Assembly (NCBI RefSeq): GCF_003355005.1
Contig: NZ_CP029985.1
Span: 62,001-126,000, forward strand
From: Sphingomonas sp. FARSPH
Lineage (GTDB): Bacteria > Pseudomonadota > Alphaproteobacteria > Sphingomonadales > Sphingomonadaceae
DNA: 64,000 nt
Reading direction: 5' to 3'
Below are positions 25,569 to 34,304 of the stretch, in pieces. The notes beneath the pieces are model-generated. The model did not search any database and was not told the origin of the DNA. It saw only the letters and a list, made by a program, of their open reading frames with translations. Made by a program: the position numbers and the translations under genes. Every line of letters begins with the position of its first letter. Position 1 is the stretch's first letter.

Positions 25569-26459
25569 ATGTCGAACCCCCTGTGGATTCCCGTCACGAT
25601 CGCCGCCGCGACGTTTCAGGTCGGGCGCAACGCGCTGCAACGCGGCGTCATGTCCGCCTCCGGCCCATGGGGCGCGACGCTGGTACGGTTCCTGTTCGGC
25701 CTGCCCTTCTCGCTCGTCTTCGTCGCGATCGGCGCGCGCCTGACGCCGGGGGCGGCGCTGCGCTGGACCGATGCGTTCTGGCTGTCCGCCGGGGTCGGCG
25801 CGGCGGCGCAGGTGCTGGCGACCGCGGCGCTGCTCGACGCGATGCGCCGGTCGGGCTTTGCGATCGGCACCGCGCTGCAACAAAGCTCGCTGCCGCTCGC
25901 CGCCGTGGTCGGCCTCGTCCTCTATCACGACCGGATCGGCGCAACCGCGTGGGTCGGCGTGATCGTCACCACCGCCGGGCTCGTCGCCCTGTCGTGGCCG
26001 CCGCCGGAACAGCGACGCGCCTCGCTGGTCGGCGCGGCGATGGGACTGACGTCGGGCCTGTTCTTCGGCTTCTCGCTCAACGCCTTCCGCCACGCGACGC
26101 TCGCGCTCGACGCCGCGCATCCGGTCTTCGCGGCGCTGGTCTGCGTCGCGGTCGTGCAGGCGATGCAGACGGCCGGGCTCACGCTGTTCCTGCTCGCGCG
26201 CGACCGCGCCGCGCTGGTCGAGGTCGCGCGCCACTGGCGTCCGTCGCTCGGCGCGGGGCTGTGCGGTGCCTGCGCCTCAGCCGGCTGGTTCGTCGCGCTG
26301 GCGCTGTCGCCCGCCGCCCCGGTGCGCGCGCTCGGCATCGTCGAGGCGCCGATCGCCGCGCTCGCCGGCCACCGCCTGTTCCGCGAGCGGCTGTCGCTCC
26401 GCCAGATAGTCGCCGGCGCTGCGATCGTCGGCGGCGTGCTGCTGACAACGCTGTTCTAG
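25569..26459 (+). CDS. DMT superfamily (EamA-type) transporter
   Basis: 296 residues, about ten hydrophobic helices arranged as two EamA repeats (one ending near VGLVLYHDRIGATAWVGVIVTTAGLVAL, the other near FRERLSLRQIVAGAAIVGGVLL). These inner-membrane proteins export or import small metabolites; the substrate cannot be read from sequence. The ATG at 25569 is preferred over the upstream frame, which runs into the terminator. Its TAG stop overlaps the TAG stop of the convergent modC gene by two bases. Confidence 0.9.
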   Translation: MSNPLWIPVTIAAATFQVGRNALQRGVMSASGPWGATLVRFLFGLPFSLVFVAIGARLTPGAALRWTDAFWLSAGVGAAAQVLATAALLDAMRRSGFAIGTALQQSSLPLAAVVGLVLYHDRIGATAWVGVIVTTAGLVALSWPPPEQRRASLVGAAMGLTSGLFFGFSLNAFRHATLALDAAHPVFAALVCVAVVQAMQTAGLTLFLLARDRAALVEVARHWRPSLGAGLCGACASAGWFVALALSPAAPVRALGIVEAPIAALAGHRLFRERLSLRQIVAGAAIVGGVLLTTLF

Positions 26460-27058
26460 ACGCGCACGATCCGCGTCGCCAATCGCGCCGCCTCGTCGGG
26501 GTCGTGCGTCACCATCAGGATCGGCAGGCCGACATCGTCGCGCACGCGGTCTATCGCGGCCATGATCTCCTCGCGCCGCGGCCGGTCGAGCGACGACAAG
26601 GGCTCGTCGAGCAACAGGAACGCAGGGTCGCTGAGCAGCGCGCGGCCGATCGCGACGCGGCGCGCCTCGCCCCCCGACAGCGTCCGCGGCCACCGGTCGA
26701 GCAGGGGGCCGATGCCGAGCATCGCCGTCACGCCCTCCAGGGCCGCGCCCTCGCCGGCCCCGTAGAGCAGGTTCGCGCGCACGCGCTTGTGCGGAAACAG
26801 TCGCGGCTCCTGAAAGACATAGCCCGCGCGCCGCGCCTCGGGCGGCAGGTCGGTGCCCGCCGCAGCATCGAACAGCACGCGGCCGCCCACCACGATCCGC
26901 CCGCGATCCGGCCGGAGCAGCCCCGCGACCATGTTGAGCACGCTCGTCTTGCCGACGCCCGACGGGCCGAACAGCACGGTCAGGCCCTCTCCCACCGCGC
27001 AGCTCAGCGCCACCTCCGCCTCGCCCAGCCGGCGCGCGACGTCGATCTCAAAGGACAT
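26456..27058 (-). CDS. modC: Molybdate ABC transporter ATP-binding protein, short form
   Basis: 200 residues. Walker A GPSGVGKTS, Q-loop VFQEPRLFPHKRV, ABC signature LSGGEARRVAIGRALL and Walker B FLLLDEPLSSLD are all present, so the ATPase is intact. The C-terminal TOBE/Mop domain that makes ModC about 350 residues long is missing: the gene stops soon after LPILMVTHDPDEA. It overlaps modB by 11 bases. Assignment as ModC rests on the modA and modB neighbours. Energises molybdate import. Confidence 0.88.
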   Translation of the reverse strand: MSFEIDVARRLGEAEVALSCAVGEGLTVLFGPSGVGKTSVLNMVAGLLRPDRGRIVVGGRVLFDAAAGTDLPPEARRAGYVFQEPRLFPHKRVRANLLYGAGEGAALEGVTAMLGIGPLLDRWPRTLSGGEARRVAIGRALLSDPAFLLLDEPLSSLDRPRREEIMAAIDRVRDDVGLPILMVTHDPDEAARLATRIVRV

Positions 27059-27737
27059 GCAGGCCCCGCCGCACGCGCCGCGCGAGCAATTCGGACACCA
27101 CCAGCGCGACCAGGCTGAGAGCCACCGCGATTCCCGACAATCGCCACACCATCGCATCCGCGCCGGGCCGCTGCAGCGCCGAATAGATGGCAAGCGGCAG
27201 CGTCTGCGTCTGTCCCGGCACGTTCGACACGAAGGTAATTGTCGCGCCGAACTCGCCGATCGAGCGCGCGAAGCCGAGCACCGCGCCCGCGAGCACGCCG
27301 GGCAGGCTGAGCGGCAGCGTGATCGTCCAGAATACGCGCCCTGGCGTCGCGCCCAGCGTCCGCGCCGCGCTTTCCAGTCGCCGGTCGACCGCCTCGATCG
27401 ACAGGCGCATCGCGCGCACCATCAGCGGCAGCGCCATCACCGCCGCCGCGATCGCCGCGCCCGTCCAGCGGAACAGCACGCTCGCCCCGAACACGCGCAG
27501 CAACGGCGCGCCGAGCGGACCCGCCGGGGCGAACGCGAGCAGCAGCGCCCAGCCCGTCACGACCGGCGGCACGACCAGCGGCAGGTGCACCGCCGCGTCG
27601 AGCAGCAACTTGCCCGGAAACCGCCCGCGCGCGAGCAGCCATGCCAGCCCGAACGCGATGGGCAGCGTCGCCAGAATCGCGACGCCGCCGACCTTGAGCG
27701 ACAGCGCGACGATCGCCCATTCCTCCGCGGTCAGCAT
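27048..27737 (-). CDS. modB: Molybdate ABC transporter permease
   Basis: 229 residues with five hydrophobic segments. The ModB-specific stretches PLVVPPVVTGWALLLAF and SIGEFGATITFVSNVPGQTQTLPLAIYS are present, and AARTLGATPGRVFWTITLPLSLPGVLAG is the EAA loop that contacts ModC. The ATG at 27737 is chosen; the upstream TTG at 27758 has no better ribosome-binding site. 40 bases downstream of modA and overlapping modC. Confidence 0.93.
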   Translation of the reverse strand: MLTAEEWAIVALSLKVGGVAILATLPIAFGLAWLLARGRFPGKLLLDAAVHLPLVVPPVVTGWALLLAFAPAGPLGAPLLRVFGASVLFRWTGAAIAAAVMALPLMVRAMRLSIEAVDRRLESAARTLGATPGRVFWTITLPLSLPGVLAGAVLGFARSIGEFGATITFVSNVPGQTQTLPLAIYSALQRPGADAMVWRLSGIAVALSLVALVVSELLARRVRRGLHVL

Positions 27738-27777
27738 CGCGCCGCCCGTCCGATCCAAACGCTGCCGCCGGCCACTT

Positions 27778-28548
27778 TCACTTCGGGTCGGTGAAGCCGT
27801 AATGGCGGAAGATCGCGCGGCCCTCGCTGCCGATCAGGAAGCGGCGAAAACCCTCCGCCTCCGCATGACCCGACGCCTTCAGCCGCGCGAGCGGATAGGT
27901 GATCGGCGGATAGCTCGACGCGGGCAGCACGCCCGCGATCCGCACCGCGGGCGACGCCATCGCGTCCGTCGCATAGACGATGCCGAGCGGCGCCGCGCCA
28001 TGCTCGACCAGCGCGAGCGCCGCGCGCACGCTGTCGCCGCGTACCACCCTGGCCGCCACCTTGTCCCAGACGCCGAGCCTGCGCAGCGCCGCCTCGCCAT
28101 AGCGTCCCGCCGGCACGGGCGCATCCGCCATCGCAAGCGGCCCCGCCGTCAGCACCCGCGCCAGCGCCGCGCCGCCGCGCGGGATACGGGTTGTCGTCCC
28201 CTTCGCCGCGACGATGACCAGCCGGTTGCCGAGGAACGTCGCGCGGCTCGCCGGCACGATCAGGCCCTTTGCCGCCAGCGTATCCATCCACTCCTGGTCG
28301 GCGGACACGAACAGGTCCGCGCTCCCGCCCGCCTCGATCTGCCGTGCGAGCGCGGAAGAGGCGGCAAAGGAGACGACCGGTTTCGCATGGCCTTTGCGTG
28401 CCCAGGCATCGGCGGCGGCGGTCATCGATTCCTGCAGGCTGGCGGCAGCAAGCACGAGCGGCCCGCGCTGCTGCGCATCGGCCGCGCCCGTGCTCATCGC
28501 CAGCAACACGGCCCCGAGCAGCATGATCCGGCGGGTGATGGTGGGCAT
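27778..28548 (-). CDS. modA: Molybdate ABC transporter periplasmic binding protein
   Basis: 256 residues. A signal peptide (to about ADA, residue 25) precedes LVLAAASLQESMTAAADAW, VSFAASSALARQIEAGGSADLFVSADQEWMD and YPPITYPLARL, which are ModA blocks. The oxyanion-binding serines (AASL and FAASSA) are intact. It captures molybdate (or tungstate) in the periplasm. Twelve bases downstream of the Ivy-like gene and 40 upstream of modB; no ModE regulator gene is nearby. Confidence 0.94.
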   Translation of the reverse strand: MPTITRRIMLLGAVLLAMSTGAADAQQRGPLVLAAASLQESMTAAADAWARKGHAKPVVSFAASSALARQIEAGGSADLFVSADQEWMDTLAAKGLIVPASRATFLGNRLVIVAAKGTTTRIPRGGAALARVLTAGPLAMADAPVPAGRYGEAALRRLGVWDKVAARVVRGDSVRAALALVEHGAAPLGIVYATDAMASPAVRIAGVLPASSYPPITYPLARLKASGHAEAEGFRRFLIGSEGRAIFRHYGFTDPK

Positions 28549-28560
28549 CCGTCGTTCTCC

Positions 28561-29319
28561 TCAGCGCGCCGCGTCAACGACGTAGCGCTTGCCCGTCCAG
28601 CGCGCGGTCTGCGCCGCGCCGGGCCCGAAGCGCAGCGTACCGCCCTCCCCCTGCGCCAGATCGTATCCGGCGGGGTCGGCGATCGGTGCCGCGACGACCG
28701 CGGCATGATCGGGATCGTCCCCCCGGCGGACGACCAGGCGATAGCCCTGCCCCGGCGCAAAACCCTCCAGCGACGCAACGTCGGGCAGGCGGTCGCCGTC
28801 GAATTCGCCCTCCAGCACCAGTACCGGTTCGGCGACGCCATCGTCATGGATCGGCAGCCGCCCGGCGTCGCTGACCCGGTCCGCCCATTCGGCGACGGCG
28901 CGGCGATAGCGGACGAGCGGGTCGCCGCCGTACAGCGACAACGACAGCCGCCGCGCGCAGCCCGGCCGCTGCCGCTCGACCGCGCAGGCGCCGTGAACGA
29001 TGCCGACGCCCACCACCTTGCCGTCCGCGACGACCACCGCGCCCTTCTCGCCGCAGGCATCCTGTCGACACGCGGTGAACAGCCAGCCGCCCGCGATCTG
29101 CCGCGGTTTGTCCCCCGGCCCGCCCAGCACGGTCAGCGCCTGGTCCGCGACGGGGGGCAGGCCATCGCGCAGCAGGTTGGCGCGCTGGCCCGCGGTCACC
29201 GCGCGGATCCCCTCCACCACGCCGGGCTGGACGAGCAGCTCGGCGGTGGTGGCGCACCCCTCCGGTTGCGACAGGCCGCACGGGGCCGTGACGGCGGCGG
29301 CAAGGGCGAGGAGGAGCAT
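28561..29319 (-). CDS. Exported protein of uncertain family, possibly Ivy-like lysozyme inhibitor
   Basis: 252 residues with a short hydrophobic N-terminus (MLLLALAAAVTAPCG) and six cysteines, so export to the periplasm is expected. A segment GGWLFTACRQDACGEKGAVVVADGKVVGVGIVHG resembles the Cys-x4-Cys loop region of Ivy-family inhibitors of lysozyme, but I cannot confirm the family. The C-terminal half (about 140-252) has no recognised domain. It sits 12 bases upstream of modA and 58 downstream of the DPP-IV-like gene on the same strand. Start at ATG 29319. Confidence 0.6.
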   Translation of the reverse strand: MLLLALAAAVTAPCGLSQPEGCATTAELLVQPGVVEGIRAVTAGQRANLLRDGLPPVADQALTVLGGPGDKPRQIAGGWLFTACRQDACGEKGAVVVADGKVVGVGIVHGACAVERQRPGCARRLSLSLYGGDPLVRYRRAVAEWADRVSDAGRLPIHDDGVAEPVLVLEGEFDGDRLPDVASLEGFAPGQGYRLVVRRGDDPDHAAVVAAPIADPAGYDLAQGEGGTLRFGPGAAQTARWTGKRYVVDAAR

Positions 29320-29377
29320 GCGTCGAACCTTTTCTGGCGGCTGATTTGGCGACTGGGCGGGGGACGTAACGCGCCGG

Positions 29378-31669
29378 TCAGCGCGGCGGCTGCGTCGCCT
29401 CGCCCGCGGGCCGGTTTTTGACGGTCCGGTCGAGGAAATCGAGGATCGTCGTCCACAGATGCTCGCTGATCCCCGGCCCGCCGACGCGGTGCGTTTGGCC
29501 GGGATAGAACATCATTTCGAACGGCGTGTCGCTGCCCTGCATCTTTGCCGCGAACTTGGTCGAATTGTCGAGGAAGACGTTGTCGTCCGCCATGCCGTGG
29601 ATCAGCAGCAATGGCTGCGCGATCTTCGGCGCGTCCTCGACCGCGGCCGATGCGGCATACCCTTTGGGGTCCGTCGCGGGATCGCCCATGTAGCGCTCGG
29701 TGTAGTGCGTATCGTACAGCTGCCAGTCGGTGACCGGCGCACCCGCGACCGCCGCCGCATAGACGCCCGGCGTCTTCTCCAGCATCTTCAGCGACATATA
29801 CCCGCCGTACGACCAGCCATAGGTTGCGATCCTGGCGGGATCGACGAACGGCAGCGTCTTCAGATAGTCCGCGCCCGCCTTCTGGTCGTCGACCTCGACG
29901 CTGCCCATCGCGTGATAGATCTGGTTCTCGAACGCCCGCCCGCGGTTGGGGGAGCCGCGATTGTCGATTTGGAAGAAGATATAGCCGCGCTCGACCAGAT
30001 ATTGCGGCAACGCGCCCTGCCAGCCCCGCGTCACCGTCTGGCTGCCCGGTCCGCCGTAATGCTGGAAGAAGACGGGGTAACGCTTGCCCCGCTCCAGCGG
30101 CGGCGTGATCATCTCCCAATGCAGCACCGATCCGTCGGCCGCGCGGATCGTGCCGAACTGCGTCGGCCTGTGCTGCGCCAGGTACGGGTAATAGGGATGG
30201 CCCGGCACCACCGCATTCTCGTTGATCCACGCCAGCCGCTTGCCGGTCGGGTCGGCCATATAGACCTGCGACGGCTGCGTTGGGCTGGAGCGCTGGATGA
30301 TGAAGCGGCTGGCGGCGGCGTCCATCGTCGCCGCGTTCGTCCAGCCGCGCTCGGTCAGGCGCGTGATCGTCTCCGGCCGCGCGATGTCCACGCTATAGAG
30401 CTGCTGCTCCAGCACGTCGTCCTTGTTGGCGATGAAGTACAGCCGGCCCTTGGTCTCGTCGACGCCGACCAGCGCGGTGACCACCCACGGCCCCTTGGTC
30501 AGCTGCGTCCAGCGGCCGCCCGGCTGCCAGCGATAGAGGTGGCCATAGCCGTCCCGCTCCGACCGCCAGATCATGCTGCCGTCGGCGAGCGGGCGATAGG
30601 CGTCGGTAAGGTTGACCCAGCTCTTCTCCGGCGAACGCTCGGTGAACAGCACGCGCGCCTGCCCCGTCGCGGGGTCGACGCCCAGCATGTCGAGCGTCTT
30701 CTGGTCGCGGCTCTGCCGCTGAACCAGCAACGTCTTGCCGTCGGGCGTCCAGTCGACGCGGGCGAGGTAGATGTCGGGGTTCGGGCCCAGATCGACCTTG
30801 ACCTGCCCCGTGCCGTCGGGGCGCATGACGTACAGGTCGACGCGCGCATTGGGCGTGCCCGCCGCGGGATAGCGTTGCTGATAGACGCTGGTGCCGGTCG
30901 CGCCGATCGACGCGCGCGTTGCGACATGGACGGGCGCGTCGTCGAACCGCTCGACCGCGACGAAACGCTCGTCGGGGCTCCACCAATAGCCGGTACGCCG
31001 GTCCATCTCTTCCTGCGCGACGAATTCCGCCTCGCCGAAATGCACCGTGCCGCCGCCGCCCGTGGTGATCGCGCGCGCGCCGCCGCCGGCAAGCGGCTGC
31101 ACCCACAGATTCTGGTCGCGCACGAAGCTGACGAAGCCGCCGCGCGGCGACACGACCGGGTTGAGCGCGCCGCCCGGCGTGTCGGTCAGCTTGCGCACGC
31201 TGCCGTCCAGCCCGGCGAGGTAGAGGTCGCCGTCCAGCGGCACCAGGATCGATTTGCCGTCCGGCGCGAAGTCATAGGCGACGATGCCCTTCGACCCGCC
31301 GATCCGCTCACGCTCGCGCTGCATCTTCTCCGCTTCGGACAGCTCGGCGCCGCTGCCGACCTTCTTGCTGTCGACCAGCATCCGCTCCGCACCCGTGCGC
31401 GTGTCGCGCGCCCACAGGTCGCTGCGCTCCTTCTCGTCGGCACGGGCGCGCAGGAAGGTCAGCAGGCCGCCGTCGGGCGACAGGCGCAAGGCGCGCGGCG
31501 GCGTGCCCGACAGATCGGGGCTGCCGAACACGCGCTTCAGCGTCAGCGTCAGCGGCGCGGTCGCGGGTGCGGGTGCGGGCGCGGGCGCGGTAGCCTGCGC
31601 CCCTGCGTCAGCCGTCATCGCGGCCTGCCCCGCCGTTGCCAGCGCCATTCCCAATAGCCATGCGCGCAT
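29378..31669 (-). CDS. Exported S9 family (DPP-IV-like) peptidase
   Basis: 763 residues. A signal peptide (about 1-24, ending AGA) and an Ala/Pro-rich linker are followed by an eight-bladed beta-propeller (about 45-500) and an alpha/beta hydrolase domain. The catalytic triad is S620 in GWSYGGYM, D695 in HGMADDNV and H727 in YPGQTHR. The propeller contains an EAEFVAQEEMDRR segment like the Glu-Glu motif that anchors the peptide N-terminus in DPP-IV, so removal of X-Pro or X-Ala dipeptides is likely. Its start faces the divergent hypothetical gene at 31866. Confidence 0.93.
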   Translation of the reverse strand: MRAWLLGMALATAGQAAMTADAGAQATAPAPAPAPATAPLTLTLKRVFGSPDLSGTPPRALRLSPDGGLLTFLRARADEKERSDLWARDTRTGAERMLVDSKKVGSGAELSEAEKMQRERERIGGSKGIVAYDFAPDGKSILVPLDGDLYLAGLDGSVRKLTDTPGGALNPVVSPRGGFVSFVRDQNLWVQPLAGGGARAITTGGGGTVHFGEAEFVAQEEMDRRTGYWWSPDERFVAVERFDDAPVHVATRASIGATGTSVYQQRYPAAGTPNARVDLYVMRPDGTGQVKVDLGPNPDIYLARVDWTPDGKTLLVQRQSRDQKTLDMLGVDPATGQARVLFTERSPEKSWVNLTDAYRPLADGSMIWRSERDGYGHLYRWQPGGRWTQLTKGPWVVTALVGVDETKGRLYFIANKDDVLEQQLYSVDIARPETITRLTERGWTNAATMDAAASRFIIQRSSPTQPSQVYMADPTGKRLAWINENAVVPGHPYYPYLAQHRPTQFGTIRAADGSVLHWEMITPPLERGKRYPVFFQHYGGPGSQTVTRGWQGALPQYLVERGYIFFQIDNRGSPNRGRAFENQIYHAMGSVEVDDQKAGADYLKTLPFVDPARIATYGWSYGGYMSLKMLEKTPGVYAAAVAGAPVTDWQLYDTHYTERYMGDPATDPKGYAASAAVEDAPKIAQPLLLIHGMADDNVFLDNSTKFAAKMQGSDTPFEMMFYPGQTHRVGGPGISEHLWTTILDFLDRTVKNRPAGEATQPPR

Positions 31670-31865
31670 CCCGCCTCTCCATCCAAGTCGTGCCGGCGTT
31701 CATACGCCACGGTTCGCCGCCGTAAAGCACGCGTTTCGACACGGTTACCGTCGCATCAACCGTGTCTTTACGCGGTTCGGTATAGATCGATGTCCAGACA
31801 GGGCGCGTCGCGACGGCCTGTACGGACAGCGCGGCGTGTATTCTGCTCGTATTGGTCGGGGAAGT

Positions 31866-32525
31866 ATGTTGGACACGGCTCGGACGGCATGGCACGCCAG
31901 TGCCTGGGACATGGTGGCGACGTTCGGCGCCACCGACGGCAGCGCCGCGCATCCCCATGTCACGCACCTGCTCGGCGCGGGCGTGCCCCCGCGCGACCTG
32001 TCGGATGCGATCCACGCCTTGTGCGCGACTCACGGCCACCACCCCGGCCTCGCGGCGGAAGCGCGCCTGCACGGCGTGCAACCCGATGCCGCCGACTGGC
32101 TGGATGCGATCGCCGACGCCTTCGTCGCGGAACGCGGCTATATCGCCCGCCTGGCCGCCGCGGCCGGGCCGCTCCCCTCCACCCCCGGCCAGGCCGAAAG
32201 CGAGGCGGCGCTGCTCACCAGCACGCATGCGCTCGAGATGCTGGCGCGGTCGGAACGGCGCGGCTGTGCGACCGGCGCAGTCGCCGCGCTCGTTCACGAC
32301 TGGACGACGATCCGCCGCATCCTCGACCATGGCGCGACGCGCTTCGGCATCGAGGTGCAGCCGCCTGCCTTTCCGCCCGCAGCGCACACCGCGGAATCCG
32401 TCGCGATGCTCGGTGCGACCGCCGCGACCGAACGCGCGGTGGGCTTCGGCGCGCAACAGCTCTTCGCGCAGCATCGCGCGCTGTGGGACCTGCTGGAAGC
32501 GCGCGCCAGCGCCCGCGAAGGCTGA
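31866..32525 (+). CDS. Hypothetical protein upstream of moxR
   Basis: 219 residues, nearly all helical, no signal or membrane segment. It begins MLDTARTAWHASAWDMVATFG. Ala and His are abundant (HALCATHGHHPGL) and the end is AVGFGAQQLFAQHRALWDLLEARAS. I do not recognise the family. It lies 78 bases before the MoxR ATPase gene on the same strand and is divergent from the DPP-IV-like gene, so a link with MoxR is possible. Confidence 0.7.
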   Translation: MLDTARTAWHASAWDMVATFGATDGSAAHPHVTHLLGAGVPPRDLSDAIHALCATHGHHPGLAAEARLHGVQPDAADWLDAIADAFVAERGYIARLAAAAGPLPSTPGQAESEAALLTSTHALEMLARSERRGCATGAVAALVHDWTTIRRILDHGATRFGIEVQPPAFPPAAHTAESVAMLGATAATERAVGFGAQQLFAQHRALWDLLEARASAREG

Positions 32526-32603
32526 TCGCGCCGGCATCGCGCTTGCGCGATCCGCCCCGATCCGCCTATCGCCATACCCGTTCTTCCAACGGGATATCAC
32601 GCC

Positions 32604-33452
32604 ATGCAGCGTTTCGAGGGCACGCAAAGCTACGTCGCGACCGACGACCTGAAGGTCGCGGTCAACGCCGCGGTCACCTTGCGCCGGCCGCTGCTGGTCA
32701 AGGGGGAACCCGGCACCGGCAAGACCGTGCTCGCGTACGAGATCGCCAAGGCGGTCGGTGCGCCGCTGATCGAATGGACGATAAAATCGACGACCAAGGC
32801 GCATCAGGGCCTGTACGAATATGACGCGGTGGCGCGTTTGCGCGACGGCCAGCTCGGCGACCCGCGCGTCCACGACATCGCCAATTATATCCGCCGCGGC
32901 AAATTGTGGGACGCCTTCACCCGGCCGAGCCCGCCCGTGCTGCTGATCGACGAGATCGACAAGGCTGACATCGAATTTCCCAACGACCTGCTCCACGAAA
33001 TCGATCGGATGGAATTCCACGTCTACGAAACGGGCGAGACGGTGCGCGCCACCGAACGACCGATCGTCGTCATCACGTCGAACAACGAAAAGGAACTGCC
33101 GGACGCCTTCCTGCGCCGCTGCTTCTTCCATTACATCCGCTTTCCCGATCGCGACACGATGCAGGCGATCATCGACGTCCACTTCCCCGGCATCCAGAAA
33201 CTGCTCGTCACCCGCGCGCTCGACCTGTTCTATGAGGTGCGCGAGGTGCCTGGTCTCAAGAAGAAGCCCTCGACCAGCGAATTGCTCGATTGGCTGAAGC
33301 TGCTGCTGCACGAGGACATGCCGCTCGAGGTGCTGCAGAACCGCGATCCGACCAAGGCGATCCCACCGCTGCACGGCGCCTTGCTCAAGAACGAGGCGGA
33401 CGTGATGCTGTTCGAACGTCTCGCCTTCATGGCCAAGCGCCAGGGCCGCTGA
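32604..33452 (+). CDS. MoxR family AAA+ ATPase
   Basis: 282 residues. Walker A GEPGTGKT at 34-41, Walker B LLIDEIDKAD with D116-E117, sensor 1 VITSNNEKELPDAFLRRC with the arginine finger. These chaperone-like ATPases work with VWA-domain partners to mature or insert cofactors into enzymes. The closest partner in the window is the CoxE-like VWA gene at 36577, 3.1 kb downstream with two unrelated exported hydrolases between. Start at ATG 32604. Confidence 0.95.
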   Translation: MQRFEGTQSYVATDDLKVAVNAAVTLRRPLLVKGEPGTGKTVLAYEIAKAVGAPLIEWTIKSTTKAHQGLYEYDAVARLRDGQLGDPRVHDIANYIRRGKLWDAFTRPSPPVLLIDEIDKADIEFPNDLLHEIDRMEFHVYETGETVRATERPIVVITSNNEKELPDAFLRRCFFHYIRFPDRDTMQAIIDVHFPGIQKLLVTRALDLFYEVREVPGLKKKPSTSELLDWLKLLLHEDMPLEVLQNRDPTKAIPPLHGALLKNEADVMLFERLAFMAKRQGR

Positions 33453-33658
33453 TCCCCGCCAACGCGATCGGTCGTGGCGATAGCGCACGGCCGAGACGCT
33501 CCTCACTGCCCCTTCCCCGGCCATCCGAACACCCCGACTTCGTTACGCTTTCGAAATGCCTCGCCTCCACAACGGCTCACCGCGGCGACCGCCTTTCACC
33601 CCTCGTTAACCATAAAATCAAACCGTGCGGTCACCTCCGCCGCGATAAGCCTTTGTGC

Positions 33659-34228
33659 ATGCGGGGCGTATTTCCCAGATGCGGCATGTATGCCGCTGCA
33701 TTGCTCGCGGTGGCGGCGCAGGTCGCCCCGGCCGCGGCGAGCAGCCTGCTCGACTATGTCGGCCAGTGCGTCCCCTTCGCCCGCGCCGCCTCCGGTATCC
33801 AGATCTACGGCGATGCCTGGACATGGTGGGACCAGGCGCAGGGGCGCTACGTCCGCGGCCACGATCCGAAGGTCGGCTCGGTCATCGTGTTCGCGCGCAC
33901 CGGCCGCCTGCCGCTCGGCCATGTCGCCGTCGTCAGCCGCGTCGTCGAACGCCGCGTGCTGATGCTCACCCACGCCAACTGGTCCCGCCAGAACGGCGAG
34001 CGCGGCCATGCCGAACAGGACGTGACGCTTTACGACGTATCGCGCGACAACGACTGGAGCGAGGTCAAGGTCTGGTTCCGCGACAGCGACGGGCTGGGCA
34101 GCAGCGTCTATCCGGTCAAGGGCTTCATCTACGGCGCCGGCCGCCCCGCCGCCGAACTGTCGTCGCGCAACCCCGATTACGTCGGCGCGCTGATCGACGC
34201 CTACGTGCCCGAAGCGGGGCGGCGGTAA
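33659..34228 (+). CDS. Exported CHAP-domain amidase/peptidase
   Basis: 189 residues. A signal peptide at about 1-27 (ending AAA) precedes a CHAP domain: catalytic C37 in YVGQCVPFARAASG and H88 in LPLGHVAVVSRV, with N107-W108 in THANW completing the site. This is the pattern of small secreted cysteine amidases that cut peptidoglycan peptides. The ATG at 33659 is chosen; the open frame upstream overlaps moxR. About 40 C-terminal residues after the domain have no recognised motif. Confidence 0.88.
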   Translation: MRGVFPRCGMYAAALLAVAAQVAPAAASSLLDYVGQCVPFARAASGIQIYGDAWTWWDQAQGRYVRGHDPKVGSVIVFARTGRLPLGHVAVVSRVVERRVLMLTHANWSRQNGERGHAEQDVTLYDVSRDNDWSEVKVWFRDSDGLGSSVYPVKGFIYGAGRPAAELSSRNPDYVGALIDAYVPEAGRR

Positions 34229-34304
34229 CCCCCTCCCCACAACCCGCTTCCCCCACCCTTCCGCCTGTGCCACGCTGCGGCAACACTTCGTCACAGGAAC
34301 CGCC

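Noticed and set aside
27738..27758. Longer modB from the TTG at 27758
   Set aside because: The extra seven residues do not match the family start, and ATG 27737 begins just before the first helix.
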